Part shown: piece after piece, positions 24,890 to 38,365 of the stretch
Layout of the letters: each line of letters begins with the position of its first letter
Numbering within the stretch: position 1 is the first letter of the stretch
Assembly (NCBI GenBank): GCA_007844125.1
Contig: CM017558.1
Coordinates: forward strand, 58,936,550 to 59,000,549
Length of the DNA: 64,000 bases
Origin: Sinonovacula constricta
Taxonomy: Eukaryota > Mollusca > Bivalvia > Cardiida > Solecurtidae
Direction: 5' to 3'
Notes under the pieces: generated by a model
What the model was told of the DNA's origin: nothing
The model's input: the letters and a program-made list of their open reading frames with translations, nothing else
Databases searched by the model: none
Made by a program: the position numbers and the translations under genes

Positions 24890-25062
24890 GAAGATTCCAG
24901 ACAATTGTCTGGTTAGAACCATTGGCACACTGCAGGTCAGTTTGTAGATGCTTCCACATTGTCATTTGCCCTGAACAGGTCTCAAACCCATGCAGTGAGA
25001 GGCTAAGCAGCCAGACCAGTTAAAAGTCAGCAACTCTACCACTATGATACAAGCACCCACTT
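24890..25062 (-). mobile_element. SINE family A copy
   Basis: Minus-strand tRNA-like head with a B-box relic (complement of GGTCTCAAACCC, about 24979-24990) and tail core (complement of CCAGACAATTGTCTGGTTAG). Confidence 0.7.
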
Positions 25063-25534
25063 TGGTTGTTATGTGTAATGTCAGGTACATGGTAGTAATA
25101 TTAATCTATTAAGATTTTCAGCTATTTGTGTTCCTTAACAAATAATTTTAGGATTGTTTAAATTGCCTTGGATATTATTTGTAACTTGAAGCTATGATCG
25201 GTCACCTCTGAACAAGTGATCAGGAGTGAAAACATGTTGTGCGTTTGTGTTTCTACTCAGAAAATCTTCTAGGGTCATCCATCTTCAGTAATAGCCATAA
25301 GATAGCTATAATGAACTAAGCTGTGATGAATTAAAACCAAAAAACAACCAAAAAACAACAACAACAGCTATGATAATCCCTTTACAACTGTTTAAGTATA
25401 GGTGAGAAATGGTTTCAAACCCAATGCTTGAACAAACTCTCTTAAACATAAGAAAAAATATAAGTGATAATGTTTTTTTATTTTTGAAATACATTGCTGC
25501 GAACATTTATGATCATTATAGCAATGTCTAGCTT

Positions 25535-25722
25535 TTTGGTGGAGGAAGACCCTAGACGAATGTCTGGGTAGAACCACTGTTACACAGCAAGTCAGCTGGA
25601 AGACCATCTCACATTATGTCCATGCCCCAAATGGGACTCGAACCCACGCGGTGAGAGGCTAAGCAGTGAGAGGAGTTACAGATCAGCAACTCTACCACAA
25701 CGCCATGGGCGCCCCTGTTAAG
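25535..25722 (-). mobile_element. SINE family A, best copy
   Basis: Minus strand: GGCGTTGTGGTAGAGTTGCT is an A-box-like start, GGGTTCGAGTCCC (25645-25633) a clean B box, then the family core GTCTTCCAGCTGACTTGCTG and TGGTTCTACCCAGACATTCG, ending near TCTTCCTCC. This is a standard tRNA-derived SINE layout with a polymerase III promoter. It is not a functional tRNA, as the 3' half of the acceptor stem is not followed by a proper end. Confidence 0.8.
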
Positions 25723-27116
25723 AGTGATAATAATTTTGTTAACAAAATGTAAGCAAGCTCACTATCATAAATGTTTAACGCCCAACGTAATGGTTGTTTT
25801 TATTTTATTTTTGTAAAAACCAGGGAGAAACATTGTCTAGTTTATCTGTTACTATCATTTTAAATGACTTATGCCATGGCTGTGAAGCAAACCCTAGGCC
25901 TCCCATATTGTGCTATTGATTGTGCTTCCAAGTCTGATTGATGAAGCATTTATAATGATTCAATCATGAATTCAGTCAACAAAAAGACGAGCAATATATG
26001 CTTAGAAAAAATCTCTAAGAATGTCAGCAAGAACCAACATAAGACTATATTAAAATATGGTGCTAACTTTGTTCTACCGGCTTGAACTGGCATTGCCATG
26101 GTGACCAAACGTGAGTCTAGAGATAAAACTGTGAAATGGAATACTTGTGGTTTTCTGCACATAAATGGTTACCAAGCAACAGTCTTAGAGCGATTTTGTT
26201 TGCCACAAAATATCACATACATCCACTTGTACTCTATTGATGTCTATTAAGTTTCAATGTGTAACCAGAAAAATCAGACTTTGATCAGGTCTAATGAAAT
26301 GGCTTATATTCTGATCAAGAACAGATTAGATCCAGATTAACCAGCTCCTATCTGACGATTCTTCTTGTGGGAGATGAACGGATCAGAATCTACACTGCTG
26401 GACTGGTTGCCAAGACACAAAGAATCCATAACACATATATTTTGAATGTGATTCTGTTGATAGCAGACAACATAGAACAAATACTTGACATTACGCAGAT
26501 GATCCAGGGTTCATTAAATACACATGACATAAATATCTCCTAATGAACAAAAACAGAAGATTAATTACTTTTGATTATTGTTTCAATTTGGAAAATTCAT
26601 TTAAGTAAATTTAATTATCATACAACAAACTAAGCTTTTCAATTAATTAACTTACTAATTAACTAATTTAAATTGAATTAAGAAATAGAAGTAGTGTATT
26701 TCTTTTGTTACTTACATGTGATTACTCTAATTGAAAATTAGACAAAAAAATATCAAGTTTAAACTTTTTTTTTATATCTTATATATTTGATTAAAGCAAG
26801 GAGTCAATGACTTTAAAATTTATCAAATGAGTAAATGACTATACATAAATGTGGCAATTATGAGTGAAAACCCCACAAAAATGTAAAGGGTACTGAAATT
26901 TAAGCATTTAAATTGTCTTGTTATAAAGGCTTCAAAAATACTATCATTTTATGTTTCCTCTTTTTTATCAGTTTGCATTAGATAAAAAAATACTGAGCTC
27001 TGTTAAATGATGAAAAAATATAACCAACTTCCAAAATATGCAACAGAAAAACTAAAGAAAGTCAGCTGAAAAACATCCCCACGAAAATTACCATCCTGAT
27101 TAAAACTCATATTTGA

Positions 27117-28326
27117 TAAGGACCTATGGTGAGGAGTTATTGTGAGGACCTAAGAGTTATGGTGAGGACCTAAGAGTTATGGTGAGGATCTAAGAGTTTT
27201 GGTGAGGATCTAAGAGTTATGGTGAGGATCTAAGAGTTATGGTTAAGGATCTAAGAGTTATGGTGAGGATCTAAGAGTTATGGTGAGGATCTTAGAGTTA
27301 TGGTGAGGACCTTAGAGTTTTGGTGAGGATCTAAGAGTTATGGTGAGGATCTAAGAGTTATGGTGAGGATCTAAGAGTTATGGTGAGGATCTAAGAGTTA
27401 TGGTGAGGATCTAAGAGTTATGGTGAGGATCTAAGAGTTATGGTAAGGATCTAAGAGTTATGATGAGGATCTAAGAGTTATGGTGAGGATCTTAGAGTTA
27501 TGGTGAGGATCTAAGAGTTATGGTGAGGATCTAAGAGTTATGGTAAGGATCTAAGAGTTATGGTGAGGATCTAAGAGTTATGGTAAGGACCTTAGAGTTA
27601 TGGTGAGGATCTAAGAGTTATGGTGAGGATCTAAGAGTTATGGTGAGGATCTAAGAGTTTTGGTGAGGATCTAAGAGTTATGGTGAGGATCTAAGAGTTA
27701 TGGTAAGGATCTAAGAGTTATGGTGAGGATCTAAGAGTTATGGTGAGGATCTAAGAGTTATGGTGAGGATCTAAGAGTTATGGTGAGGATCTAAGAGTTA
27801 TGGTGAGGATCTAAGAGTTATGGTAAGGACCTAAGAGTTTTGGTGAGGATCTAAGAGTTATGGTGAGGATCTAAGAGTTATGGTGAGGATCTAAGAGTTT
27901 TGGTGAGGATCTAAGAGTTATGGTAAGGATCTAAGAGTTATGGTGAGGATCTAACAGTTATGGTGAGGATCTAAGAGTTATGGTAAGGACCTAAGAGTTA
28001 TGGTGAGGATCTTAGAGTTATGGTGAGGATCTTAGAGTTATGGTGAGGATCTAAGAGTTATGGTGAGGATCTAAGAGTTATGGTAAGGATCTAAGAGTTA
28101 TGGTGAGGATCTTAGAGTTATGGTAAGGATCTAAGAGTTATGGTAAGGATCTTAGAGTTATGGTAAGGTTCTAAGAGTTATGGTAAGGATCCTAGAGTTA
28201 TGGTAAGGATCTAAGAGTTCTGGTGAGGATCTAAGAGTTATGGTGAGGATCTTAGAGTTATGGTGAGGATCTAAGAGTTATGGTAAGGATCTATTAGAGT
28301 TATGGTAAGGATCTAAGAGTTATGGA
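27117..28326. repeat. 20-bp minisatellite, about 60 copies
   Basis: The unit is GGTGAGGATCTAAGAGTTAT with variants GGTAAGG, GATCTTAG and GAGTTTT. The array is very regular, with a 20-bp register held for over 1.1 kb; register shifts occur only near both ends (about 27244 and 28292). Confidence 0.96.
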
Positions 28327-29034
28327 GACGCTCTGAGGAGCAATATCTGACAGTCTGAACCCTTTTCTTTTTCTCTTAAAGAATTAAATTAACTATTGTT
28401 ACATGCAAAAATCCCTCGAAATGCCCTTTATTGATATCCTAAATTATGTGAAAAATGAAACATAAAAGACACTCCTCATCATGAAAAATGTATTTCCTAT
28501 CTGAGGGACATAGTTACCAGCTAAAGTTTAAAAAACATGTGACTCACCTTTGAGATCATGTTATTACATCATTTGGGTAATCTGCTCTGGTACTGATATC
28601 AAACTGAGCACACATGATTGTTTATTTTTATTAATGTTGACCAATTGACATTTAGCGTAATTTTTGTTCACATTTTGTGCTGTCTTTCAATTGAAGTAAT
28701 ATTCAAATTATTATTAATCACATCTATATCCTGAGTTAAAGCAGACATTATTCCCAAATCTACTAAATAGACAAAAAGATACTGTAACATATATTTAACA
28801 CGGGCATAATGCTGCTTACTACCATTAACATTACTTAATATATAGTTAGACAAAATAGGAAGATAATTATCATTTTATATCCAATGTCTGTATTTCAAAC
28901 ACTGATCCAGTTAATAAACCAATTACCAAACAAATTTTAAAAGTACCATAGCTTGTGGAGAAAGGGACCCTTAACAAATGCTTGGTGTAAGCCAGAGATG
29001 ATCAGGTTAAGAGTATTAGGTTATTGTTCATTGT

Positions 29035-29335
29035 GTTTACAGTACTTTAGTAATGTATTTGGAGACAGTGTCCAGGTAAAGAAGATAAAGTGCTGACATC
29101 AGTGAGTATAGCATGCTGGGAACACGTGACATTATATAACAACAACTCATATTATTTTGACACTGGGACAACCAGTCATAGAACTACCCTTATATTTGCT
29201 TGAGCATTAGCTTAGAGAATTCCAATACTATTTTTAATGTATTTATTAAGTCGCAGCCAGGTATCAAATCCTGTTCCTACCGTACCTATCGTTGCTGTTC
29301 TACTAATTGTGCTACTAGGCCTGGTTAGATATAAA
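29035..29335 (-). mobile_element. SINE family B copy
   Basis: Matches the copy at 42035 throughout: TATAGCATGCTGGGAACACG, ACTACCCTTATATTTGCTTG and a worn tRNA-like head at the right end (complement of GCTACTAGGCCTGGT). Confidence 0.65.
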
Positions 29336-30192
29336 GTGTACTTACACAACTGGTTTTTCCAAAGTCAGGGTAACTTGGCTGGGTGGGGTTTCAAGAAAGT
29401 GTTATACTGAAGGCAGCACTATATTAGCTGCTTCAAGATCTCTTTCCTTCACAAGAAATATATTAAAAAATGTTCAGAAATACTAAAGTTTCATACATCT
29501 ACAAATTAAATAACTTTTGCCACAATTAACAAGTGCTAAAATAGCTAATCAAACAATTAGTGGAAAACTACCCAGTCTTTGTTCCTAATTTTTTTTTGGC
29601 TTGGCTCAATTCACCTTGCTGACAAGGATGATATTGTTGAAATGAAATGATCATACATAATAATTATGTCCTTGTCCCTTTACCAGTTAACCAAACATTC
29701 CATACATTCTTACAATAACCCCTGAACACAAGTCAAGCAAACAGTTTACAAGTTAAATACTAGCTCATTCCTACAATTGCCCCCCAATGATTTGCTAACA
29801 AAAAATTATACAGCTTATAAAAATACAGCAAGAGTAAAGTGTGCCAAAAATACTACTCAGTAATGGCCATAGTATGGGCCCACATAAATACCTCATTCAT
29901 AAAACTGTTAATACATCGCCCAAGGAGCATTACAAAGGCATAGTTGGAATTCCTCTGTTGATATTTACGCACCATTTCCCAGCCATGGATTTGTAACCAT
30001 CTGATTGGCTAATAACCAACTGCCAATGGTCAGACATACAATACCGGTAATTAATTCCAATGACCGCAGTTACCTCTATTATCTATTTTATTGGGGGCAA
30101 ATATTTGGGATTTTTCTGTCACTTCTTGCTACATGTTAACACTCTGTTCTGTTAACTCTGATCCTACTGAGCATGTGTTGATCAAGCTTTGG

Positions 30193-30262
30193 TAACTAGT
30201 GTAGATCCAGATTAGACAGCTCTGGTGAGAGTTGTCTGCCCTGGATCTATACAATTTGCTGC
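30193..30262. repeat. Dispersed hairpin repeat, good copy
   Basis: AACTAGTGTAGATCCAGATT, then AGACAGCTCTGGTGAGAGTT, then CTGGATCTATACAATTTG; the arms are complementary about the GGTGAG centre. Confidence 0.75.
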
Positions 30263-33200
30263 TGTGACTCTGTTACATTACCTTTGTATGAAGTTGCTAG
30301 CAAATAACTAATAAGTTAGTAAAGCTGTAGCTTGATACAACTGAATGGAAGTCATCACCTATCATAGCGACAAGAAAAATGATTCAGTGATTGTTTTATT
30401 CTTATTTACCAATGGTTAACTCTTATTCTCCTAATAAATGAATTAGCTGGGCAAAAAGTTTAAATACTGATCAGCCAGTTTCCAAAATAAAACAGTTCGC
30501 AAATAAGTTAAAGAGCAGAAGACATAATCTTATGAAAATTAGGATGCACTTTGAGATTATAATTTAAATAATGGGATGGACTCCCCAAAATATCATGGCA
30601 TTTAAGAATGATACTGATGTAATAGCATAAAAAATTGTGCAGTATTAATATCTTAAAAGTGGTGAGTAGAGGCGGTGTTATTGAAAGATAATTCCTACAC
30701 ATGGGCGTATTGAATAGACAGATCATAAATAGATGTATCTCCATACCTGTACCTCAGGTATGTAGCACAGTTTTACACTCAGTTTAGCTTTTTAGTCCCA
30801 AACAAGATGGGTTAAGTGTATTTGTTCACTATTAGGGGGTGGTGTTGGTTTAACAACTAGGTGTACAAATCATCTAAGTGTGACCATGTTATTTCATCAG
30901 ATAGACCCTTATCACACTGTAAACTCAGAGCAACTTAAATGCACTAAAGAATACATTATTTTGGATACAACAGTCGCAGTGGTGGCTCTGTAAAAAGGGT
31001 AGTAATTAAAGGGATAGTAACTGCATGACATGTCACAAATTTAAATATTAAAAAAAACACTATTTAGGATGGGTTAATAGGCGTTTTGATTGAATGTAGT
31101 TGTAAAATACCTGTTCAATGTTTTGATGATAAGACGCTGATTATTGTCACTCAAGGCCAGCCAGCGGAGATTTATATCAGCAGAAAAACAGATCCCACAG
31201 ACTGTTCATTCAGAAAACATGTGGGCGGACTGGTTTTGCAATGTGATCAGCGCCCAATATACTGACTGTGATTGAGTAGTGATCTTTCCGTTGTTTTGTT
31301 GCTCAGTTATTTGTCATGACCTTTTTTATCTCTCTGCATGTCTCGCTGTCTAAATGTGGGTTTTCTAAATGATTTCAACACTGATAAAATGTAAATGTAC
31401 TTTTATACTGCCTAGAGGTGTACTCATTGCCCTGTTCAGGTGACTTTATAATGAGGTTCAACTATTTGTTATTGGTGGAAGGGTCAAAGAAAAATTTCCT
31501 TGAATTGTGAAAAAGGGTGTAAGGTAATGAAAAAAAATCTACAAAATCTGCTTGATTGATTGCATAGGAAATGCATATGTATGAAGTGCATATTGTTTGA
31601 TTCCATTCTAGCGCCATGTACCTACACATCAGCAAAATGTTTTTAAATCTGTATTTGTTTATTAATTCTGGTTTAAAAGATTCTTGCTTTGTTTTTCCAG
31701 GACAATGGTGCTGTACTGGTGAGTAAGAGACATCTAAAAAAATATATAAAATAGATTTCCAGGAAAGAAAACATTGAAAAAATAAGGATGAAAAAATAAG
31801 GATGAGAAAAAACAAACAAATAAAAAAGCCCAGACATTAAAATCTAACAACAAAGCAATATAAAGGAAAACATAAAGAATTGTGCTAAAAGCATGTCAAA
31901 ACCACAGCCAGACAAAATTGTTTATGGTAACTTCAGTCTGAGCAATATTAGTCCTGAATCTGAAGATACTCTGCACTAATTGACATGCATGGAAGATCAA
32001 AAGAGTCAATTAAACAAGCACCTGTCATGCTTAATGAGATTTTGAAAAATAAAACCACACAAACTAATAAAATGCCATAAAAATATCCATTTGAAGCACT
32101 CATTAACAATGAGTATGAAAACTAATGCTATAGAATGGGAACACAACAAAGGATACAAAGATAACATGCACAAAGAAGGCTTCAAGAGTTTTCAAAGATC
32201 TGATCAGCATTAGGCAATGGCAGTCATAAGACATATATACTTTGTATTAAATATGAGTAAGAGATAAATAATAAATAAAATTGATAAATACAAAGTAAAA
32301 TGGTGATGTGTTTTTAAAAAACATTGTTATAACCTTATATGATAATGACAATCTTGATAATAACTGTGACAATAATAATGAAGTGATTGACTGCAATTGT
32401 ATTAATGATGAAAACAGTAGATTTTATGCTGATACAGTTTAAGAGGATAATAAAAGAGTGACTTTAATAATAACTTTTTGTGGTAAGAAGTTTAAACAAG
32501 ATATCAGTGGAACCAATGGATGCTCTCCGGGGCATACTGGGACACAGGAAAATATTGTATGTGTAGCTAAAAATGGTCCTATATAACATAATACAAAAAT
32601 TAAAAAGGGCAATAACTCCGCAAAAAAATCATCGAAACAGAATGAGTTGACAATATACACATTTCAGAGGGGCGGATGTTTGGAAGGATGAAACGGCAAC
32701 TATATGCTCCTCGGAAATTTTTGGGGGAGCATAAGAACTTACGTTTATATATTTAGATGTACCCATATTTCTTTTGAATGGACCGTGAACAAGTTTTTTC
32801 AACTCAGATAAATCATAATTGATACCTCCTGTTTAGAATTAGTACTTAGGTGGTATTTGCCTTGGGCACTATGTAGAAAAAAAGACCTTTCATTGATTAA
32901 CAACTAAACAGGTTTACGAGCCATTCAAAACAAACTTGAAGCATCCTGGGAGCTAAAACAACTACTGTATTTAACTAAGGTTTACTGTGCAAAATACAAA
33001 AGCTACAATAAAACTAGATCAAACAAGACATCATACATGAGTCTACAAGCAATAAAATGAAATTTCTAGACAAATATAACCAAGAAAGTTTCAATATCAA
33101 AAACCTTCAAATGAAAAGTGAACAATATCTGACACCAAAACTCAATAAATTGTCCCTCAATACTGATCATTACTAAACAATTATAGGAAACATCCAACAG

Positions 33201-33394
33201 AAATATAGATCTAAAATAACATATGCTTCTCTTCTTCAAAAGAGAAATAATCACAAGACTAGACCTTATTGAACATGATAGCTAATCCAGGTCAAAAGTA
33301 GTTTTGTGCATTACAGAAATTAGCAAACCTATCATTTTATTGCAGAAAAATAACATTAAAAGAGCAGGGCTAATAATTCTGTACAAATATACAT

Positions 33395-33595
33395 ACAATG
33401 TTCCTATTGGGAGGGCAATATCTGATCAGTTAGAGTCACTGACTTGTAACTCCTTAGCCCCTCACCAAAAAGGTTCAAGTCTCAATTGAGGCATAAACTT
33501 TCAAGTGGGGAGGTCTTCCAGCTGACTTGGATTGCTGTAGTGGTTCTATCCAGACATCAATGTATGTGTTAAACATCTTCCTCCACTTAGTATAA
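33395..33595 (+). mobile_element. SINE family A copy
   Basis: tRNA-like head (GTTAGAGTCACTGACTTGTA), B-box relic GGTTCAAGTC at about 33472, core GGTCTTCCAGCTGACTTGG and TGGTTCTATCCAGACATC, ending ATCTTCCTCC. Confidence 0.75.
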
Positions 33596-34449
33596 GCTAA
33601 ATGTCAACGATATGGCCATAACTGTGTCAGTGCAATGTAACAAACAAACCCAAATAAACAATGAACCTTTATGTTGTATTAATCAAATGTTATGATATTT
33701 CAGCTGTTACTGATGCCTTGTCTGTAATGTCACTCCTGTTTGTAGTAAATCTGATATGCTGAAACCTGGACTTTAACTTGGAGGCTTGTCGGCAGAAAGG
33801 TTCTACGACTAATGCTCTCACAGCTGTGCTGCTTCTTTTCCCAAAGTCTGAGGGATGTAACTTACAAGTATGAAAATTTCTATAAAAGACTGAAATTGAC
33901 CATAGGTAGCATCTGGTATTTAAGAAGGCGGATTGGTCGTATTCTCACAAGTAAGGAATTATTATAATATAGATTAAATCTTAAAAAGTGTAGCGAGTGT
34001 TTCTCATGACTAAGTCTGCTGAAGACTTCATGAACAACATCATGTGAAATGTCATGTACAAGGCCATTTAAAACAGAAAAAAATGGAAACATGACTCAGT
34101 AAGTAAAGTAATAAAACTGATAACTATTGGGGGGTTCACATTAAACTGTTAATGTGAAAATAGATTGATCTATTTCCTTCAGGCATATGTTACTGACCAT
34201 AAACGACAGATTGATTTAGGTTTCAATAATTTCAGAGATCAAATATTTATGGCTAAAATCAGCCAAAAGCAAGCTTGATTTTGGGAAAAAAACTTCCTTA
34301 TTCATACATATTTTATTACATGTACTCAAAAAATTAACTGCAGAACAATGAATCTCTTTGAATAAGTAAATAAAGTTATGACAAGTTTCACATGCAAACC
34401 AAGTCAAGGTGAGCTATTCCAGTGCCTGATTAAAGAAATGCAAACTTCA

Positions 34450-34610
34450 TGATCTAGAGTCTGGAGGAAGACCTCAGATGAATGCTTCAGTAGAAATACC
34501 AACACAATGGTAAAATTGGATGTCCTCTCCATATTGTTCTGTCACAAACAGGACCCAGACATAGGTTATGAGAGGCCAGAAAGTCTGATGTTTCATTAAA
34601 ACCATACACC
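34450..34610 (-). mobile_element. SINE family A, worn copy
   Basis: Begins GGAGGAAGACCTCAGATGAATG (split match to the family tail), passes a B-box relic (ACAGGACCCAGACATAGG) and ends near a worn head. Confidence 0.5.
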
Positions 34611-35534
34611 GGAGAAAACAAGATTTCTCTCAATCACAAATCTCAAGTCACAAATAATGCTGGTGAAATTGACTTAATTTCTGGTTTATACACATACATT
34701 GTATACATTATTATAGTAAATAAGGGTTACAAATCAGCACTTTCTGAATATACAGAAATCAGAAATGAGAATATGACCTGACATTTGAAACTTATATTGA
34801 AAGGTGTCAAACTTCTGAAACATTAGTGTCTGTAAAACTTGAGCAGGTAAGAAAGCTGCTGATTGATGTACAAGTAGTTATAATTAACATCCATCAAACA
34901 AGGACCTTCATTCACATTCCTTACAATGCTAACATTTCCTTTACAAGGTTTTAGTTATTCACTAAAATCATTCAAAGGTAAATATAAAACCTGCTTCAGT
35001 AGCTAATAGTGCTGGTAGCAGGATCTGGCTGATTTGGGTCTACACTATTTTCCAAGACCAGAACGATACTCTCTAACTTAGCAGGTTAAGAGGTGTGAAT
35101 GAACCTTATCATTGCTGTAGGATATGGCTATGTCACTTATACATCCCTTTCATGACTGTCAACCTTCAAATAGATAGGTAATTTAGTATGCATCATGGAT
35201 CATAGGCCAAGTTTGTCAACAGATCATTAAAATAGTTGATGACACATAGTAACCTTACACATCATTAACCTTAACCATGCTACATTTTTCTACTGAGCTA
35301 AACATTTGTTTTTAGATATTTGATGCTAAGAAGACAACACATGTTGCTAGGAATTGCAGTAAAAAGATCAGGATCTACACCAATTGCCTAAACTTGATTA
35401 GTCGTTTTTAGCAAGTCAGAGGTCATGTTTGCTGGATGGTTCATCAGCAGAAAACTTGTATGACCAGAATTGCTGCTTTAAGTTCTGTTAAACTGTATGA
35501 CTGGTGCAATTCTAGCTTTCTCATCATTGATCTA

Positions 35535-36377
35535 CCGTACTTACTCACTTATAAGACTATTCGCTTATAAGACGACCCCCCTACTTCACCTGAGAAATTT
35601 CCGGTTTCTGCTTCGGCCTGCTTATAAGACGAGTCGAAAAAATGAACAGGAGCATCGACCAGTCATGCTGTCTCAACAAAAGGGTTAATTGGGAAACAGT
35701 GACTGTATTTTTCACAAGTTGCGGGATGTATCTAGTCTCAGCTGCACTGCCATCCTGTAGCTCGTGGCGGAAAGACAACGATTTCTTTGATCTACTTCAC
35801 CAAGTCTGGTATGCCAGTACATGATATATCGGGAAACAGTGCACTGTCCTTGTGTACATGCCACCAATCAATAATTTCATGCAGAAATGTAATCGGCAGC
35901 CGCTTAAAAAAACACATCGTTCACTCCCTCACTGTCAAACTGCTCCGATCGATATCACCTTGACAACAGCTTATCTTAGAGTCAGTCACTTGACCTGTGT
36001 AATGAGGCAAGTCTACACAGAAACGCCAAGTAAATTACAGCTTGGTGTATTTGGCAGACTGAAGTTGAAAGTTCGTTTCAATGTTTACTGACGGATAAAA
36101 AGCTGTGTTTCATGCAGAACAAAGGGAAATGTATGTGAGACAGTTAATCGTTGACCGACAGAATTCAAAGTTCAATAAAGGTAAGTTATTGGCGGTCGAT
36201 AATGACGGCACGTCGGCTCATTGCATAACTGCTAACAAGTTTATGTGGTATGTTTATGTCCTAAAACAACGTGAAAACTTTTTGCCAGGTCGCTATACCC
36301 CGCCTATAAGACGAGCCCCACACTTTGAACATGAAATTTGAAGGAAAAATCCCCGTCTTATAAGTGAGTAAGTACGG
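35535..36377. mobile_element. Inverted-repeat DNA transposon, copy 1, TA-flanked
   Basis: Starts CCGTACTTACTCACTTATAA and ends with its complement; TA dinucleotides lie on both sides (35533-35534, 36378-36379), as expected for Tc1/mariner/pogo-type insertion. CTTATAAGAC recurs three times near the left end and twice near the right, like transposase-binding subrepeats. It is 843 bp, too short for a full transposase, and no transposase motif is seen, so it is probably a non-autonomous derivative. Confidence 0.85.
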
Positions 36378-38365
36378 TACATGATGTTTTATATTATTTT
36401 TTTTAAGGATAAAATATACTATGCTCATAATGCAGTTACATTGAAAACTTACTTATTGGACAATTCTTTCAACAATAATAACAGTAAAATAAAGAATATT
36501 TATAACGGCATCAATGCAGAGTCTGTCTGTTTGAACAAGCAGTTACATGCTAGATTCACAAACTCGAGACCTCTGAATAGATCCTGCATGCTTTTTTGTG
36601 TGTATATCATTTGTTTCTTTTAATTTTTTGTTTAAATATAATACACAGCACATACAGTGAGTAAAAATAATTTTGTTAAACTAGATTTTATCTAAATTTA
36701 TTTATTGTAGGAAAATAAAGATTATCGTCAGTTTGAAAATGTTTGACAACAGTTAAAAAATGGAAACTAATTGGTGAAAATGACATTTATGAGTAAATAC
36801 CAGGTAAAAAAACATTGACTTTAACATTCACTTTTAACCTGCTAAACATGAATTAAGAATTATGCAAATAAGCCATCTCTCACGAGAAGCCATCCACTCA
36901 GAATCTGCACTACTTGATAAGAGGTCTCTGGCAGTATGTCAACTATCATCATCATCAGTCACAACAGCAGCAGCTGTAAACTGTTATCAGCTTTTTTTAC
37001 TTATCATTACTATCATTAAAGTCATCATCATGTAGCCATCACCTGAATCAACATCCTCACATTAATTTATATCATTATCACTATCAACATCAACACAATC
37101 ATCATCAACATCACCATAGCATTTAGTGATAAAATAACAACTCAGTTTGTAAAATATTTAGGTAATTGGGGTTTATTTTATATCACTGTATACATTTAAT
37201 TATGTTATTTAATAAATTTAAATATTCATGAACAATTCCCCTACATGAAAGGAATCAGATCTGATCAAAATTATATAAACTACAAGCACTGTTGCAAATT
37301 ATTTATATATGACAATAAAGTCTTAAGACAACTTAACAAAAAGGCAGACTGGTATAAAACAAGGTCTACAAACTTTAAGTTGAGACACAAGTCCTAGACA
37401 TAATGTAATCATCACATTTCACTGCATATACATGAGCCATTGCTATGACAAACAAACACAAATTAGTCAAAATCGAATATCATATGACTGAAAGTGTTTT
37501 GCTTTCACAATATTGAATGAGTTATATATTTGGTTCAATCTGTAAGTATGAATCGCCTATTACAATGAGATATCTCATTTTTGCCTATGTGTGTGTATGG
37601 TATAGATAATGATCCATGCTATTTGATGAGTAATTCCTGACCCAACAGTGGCTTTTTGTCTTTCTTTTTTTCAATTTATGTGTCTTTCGAAACATCACAC
37701 CAACAAAATTCAAGTATTAATAGAAACATCCTGCTAATATTGGAAATGTTTGGACAGAACCACTGGATATCAGCTGGGAGACCTATCATTATAAAAGTTC
37801 ATGTCTTGAACTCAAACCTGCACAACAAAAGATAAGGAATAACAATTCTTGACTCTAACACATGAGATAAGAGCTGAAGCATTATAATTCACACAACAGG
37901 AGCTTTGGAATTACTATTCTTTGACTATAAACACATGAGATAGGAACTTAACAATTACAATTCTGTAACTCTAAACAGCTTTGTCTTGGTGCCTCCCATC
38001 ATTTATATTTTGGTAAATGTTTTATACTTTATAATATAACAAAGTAACAGAAATGAAAATGATTACTAAATATGCAAAACAGATACAATATAATTTCAAT
38101 GGCAAAGTACAAGGAAATGAAATAAATTTTTCAGTAAAGGAGGTCTTTGTGACACAGATTCAATGTCATCATAGTGTATATAGATGAAAAAATGATATAA
38201 ACAAATAATTCTACCTTATAAAAATATGATGTCATCATGCATCAATTTGCACATTTCTTTTTCACATGAAAGCACATTAAATCTGTCATGACTTACTGGT
38301 GCATAAATGGGGCATTTTGTAAATTCTGATAATGGATGGGGATTTTTTAACCACTCTTTCAAGTA
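36378..38365. other. Intron stretch between the two transposon copies
   Basis: Holds a hairpin right arm near 36896-36918 (CAGAATCTGCACTACTTG), ATC/CAT simple sequence at about 36944-37115 and a SINE family A fragment at about 37740-37830 (minus strand). Nothing else recognised. Confidence 0.4.

Larger units (their letters stand above)
24092..27116. other. Intron stretch with SINEs and one hairpin copy
   Basis: Contains two SINE family A copies (listed) and a hairpin copy at about 26324-26402 (AGATCCAGATTAACCAGCTCC, then GGGAGATGAACGGATC, AGAATCTACACTG). Otherwise AT-rich with no supported coding. Confidence 0.45.
28327..35534. other. Intron stretch with SINEs, hairpin copies and a mollusc-like repeat
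   Basis: Hairpin copies lie at about 30193-30262, 35000-35054 and 35355-35390. At 32450-32730 a repeat with AAAAAGGGCAATAACTCCGC and GAGGGGCGGATGTTTGG looks like a dispersed element common in molluscs (inference). SINE copies are listed separately. No exon is seen. Confidence 0.4.

Noticed and set aside
25535..25722. tRNA gene, minus strand
   Set aside because: A and B boxes are present, but the rest does not fold into a cloverleaf with a proper acceptor end, and the same core follows in many copies; it is a SINE.
31462..31815. 117-codon minus-strand frame as an extra exon of the host gene
   Set aside because: The UCHL3 reading joins exactly without it, and the residues show no similarity to the family.
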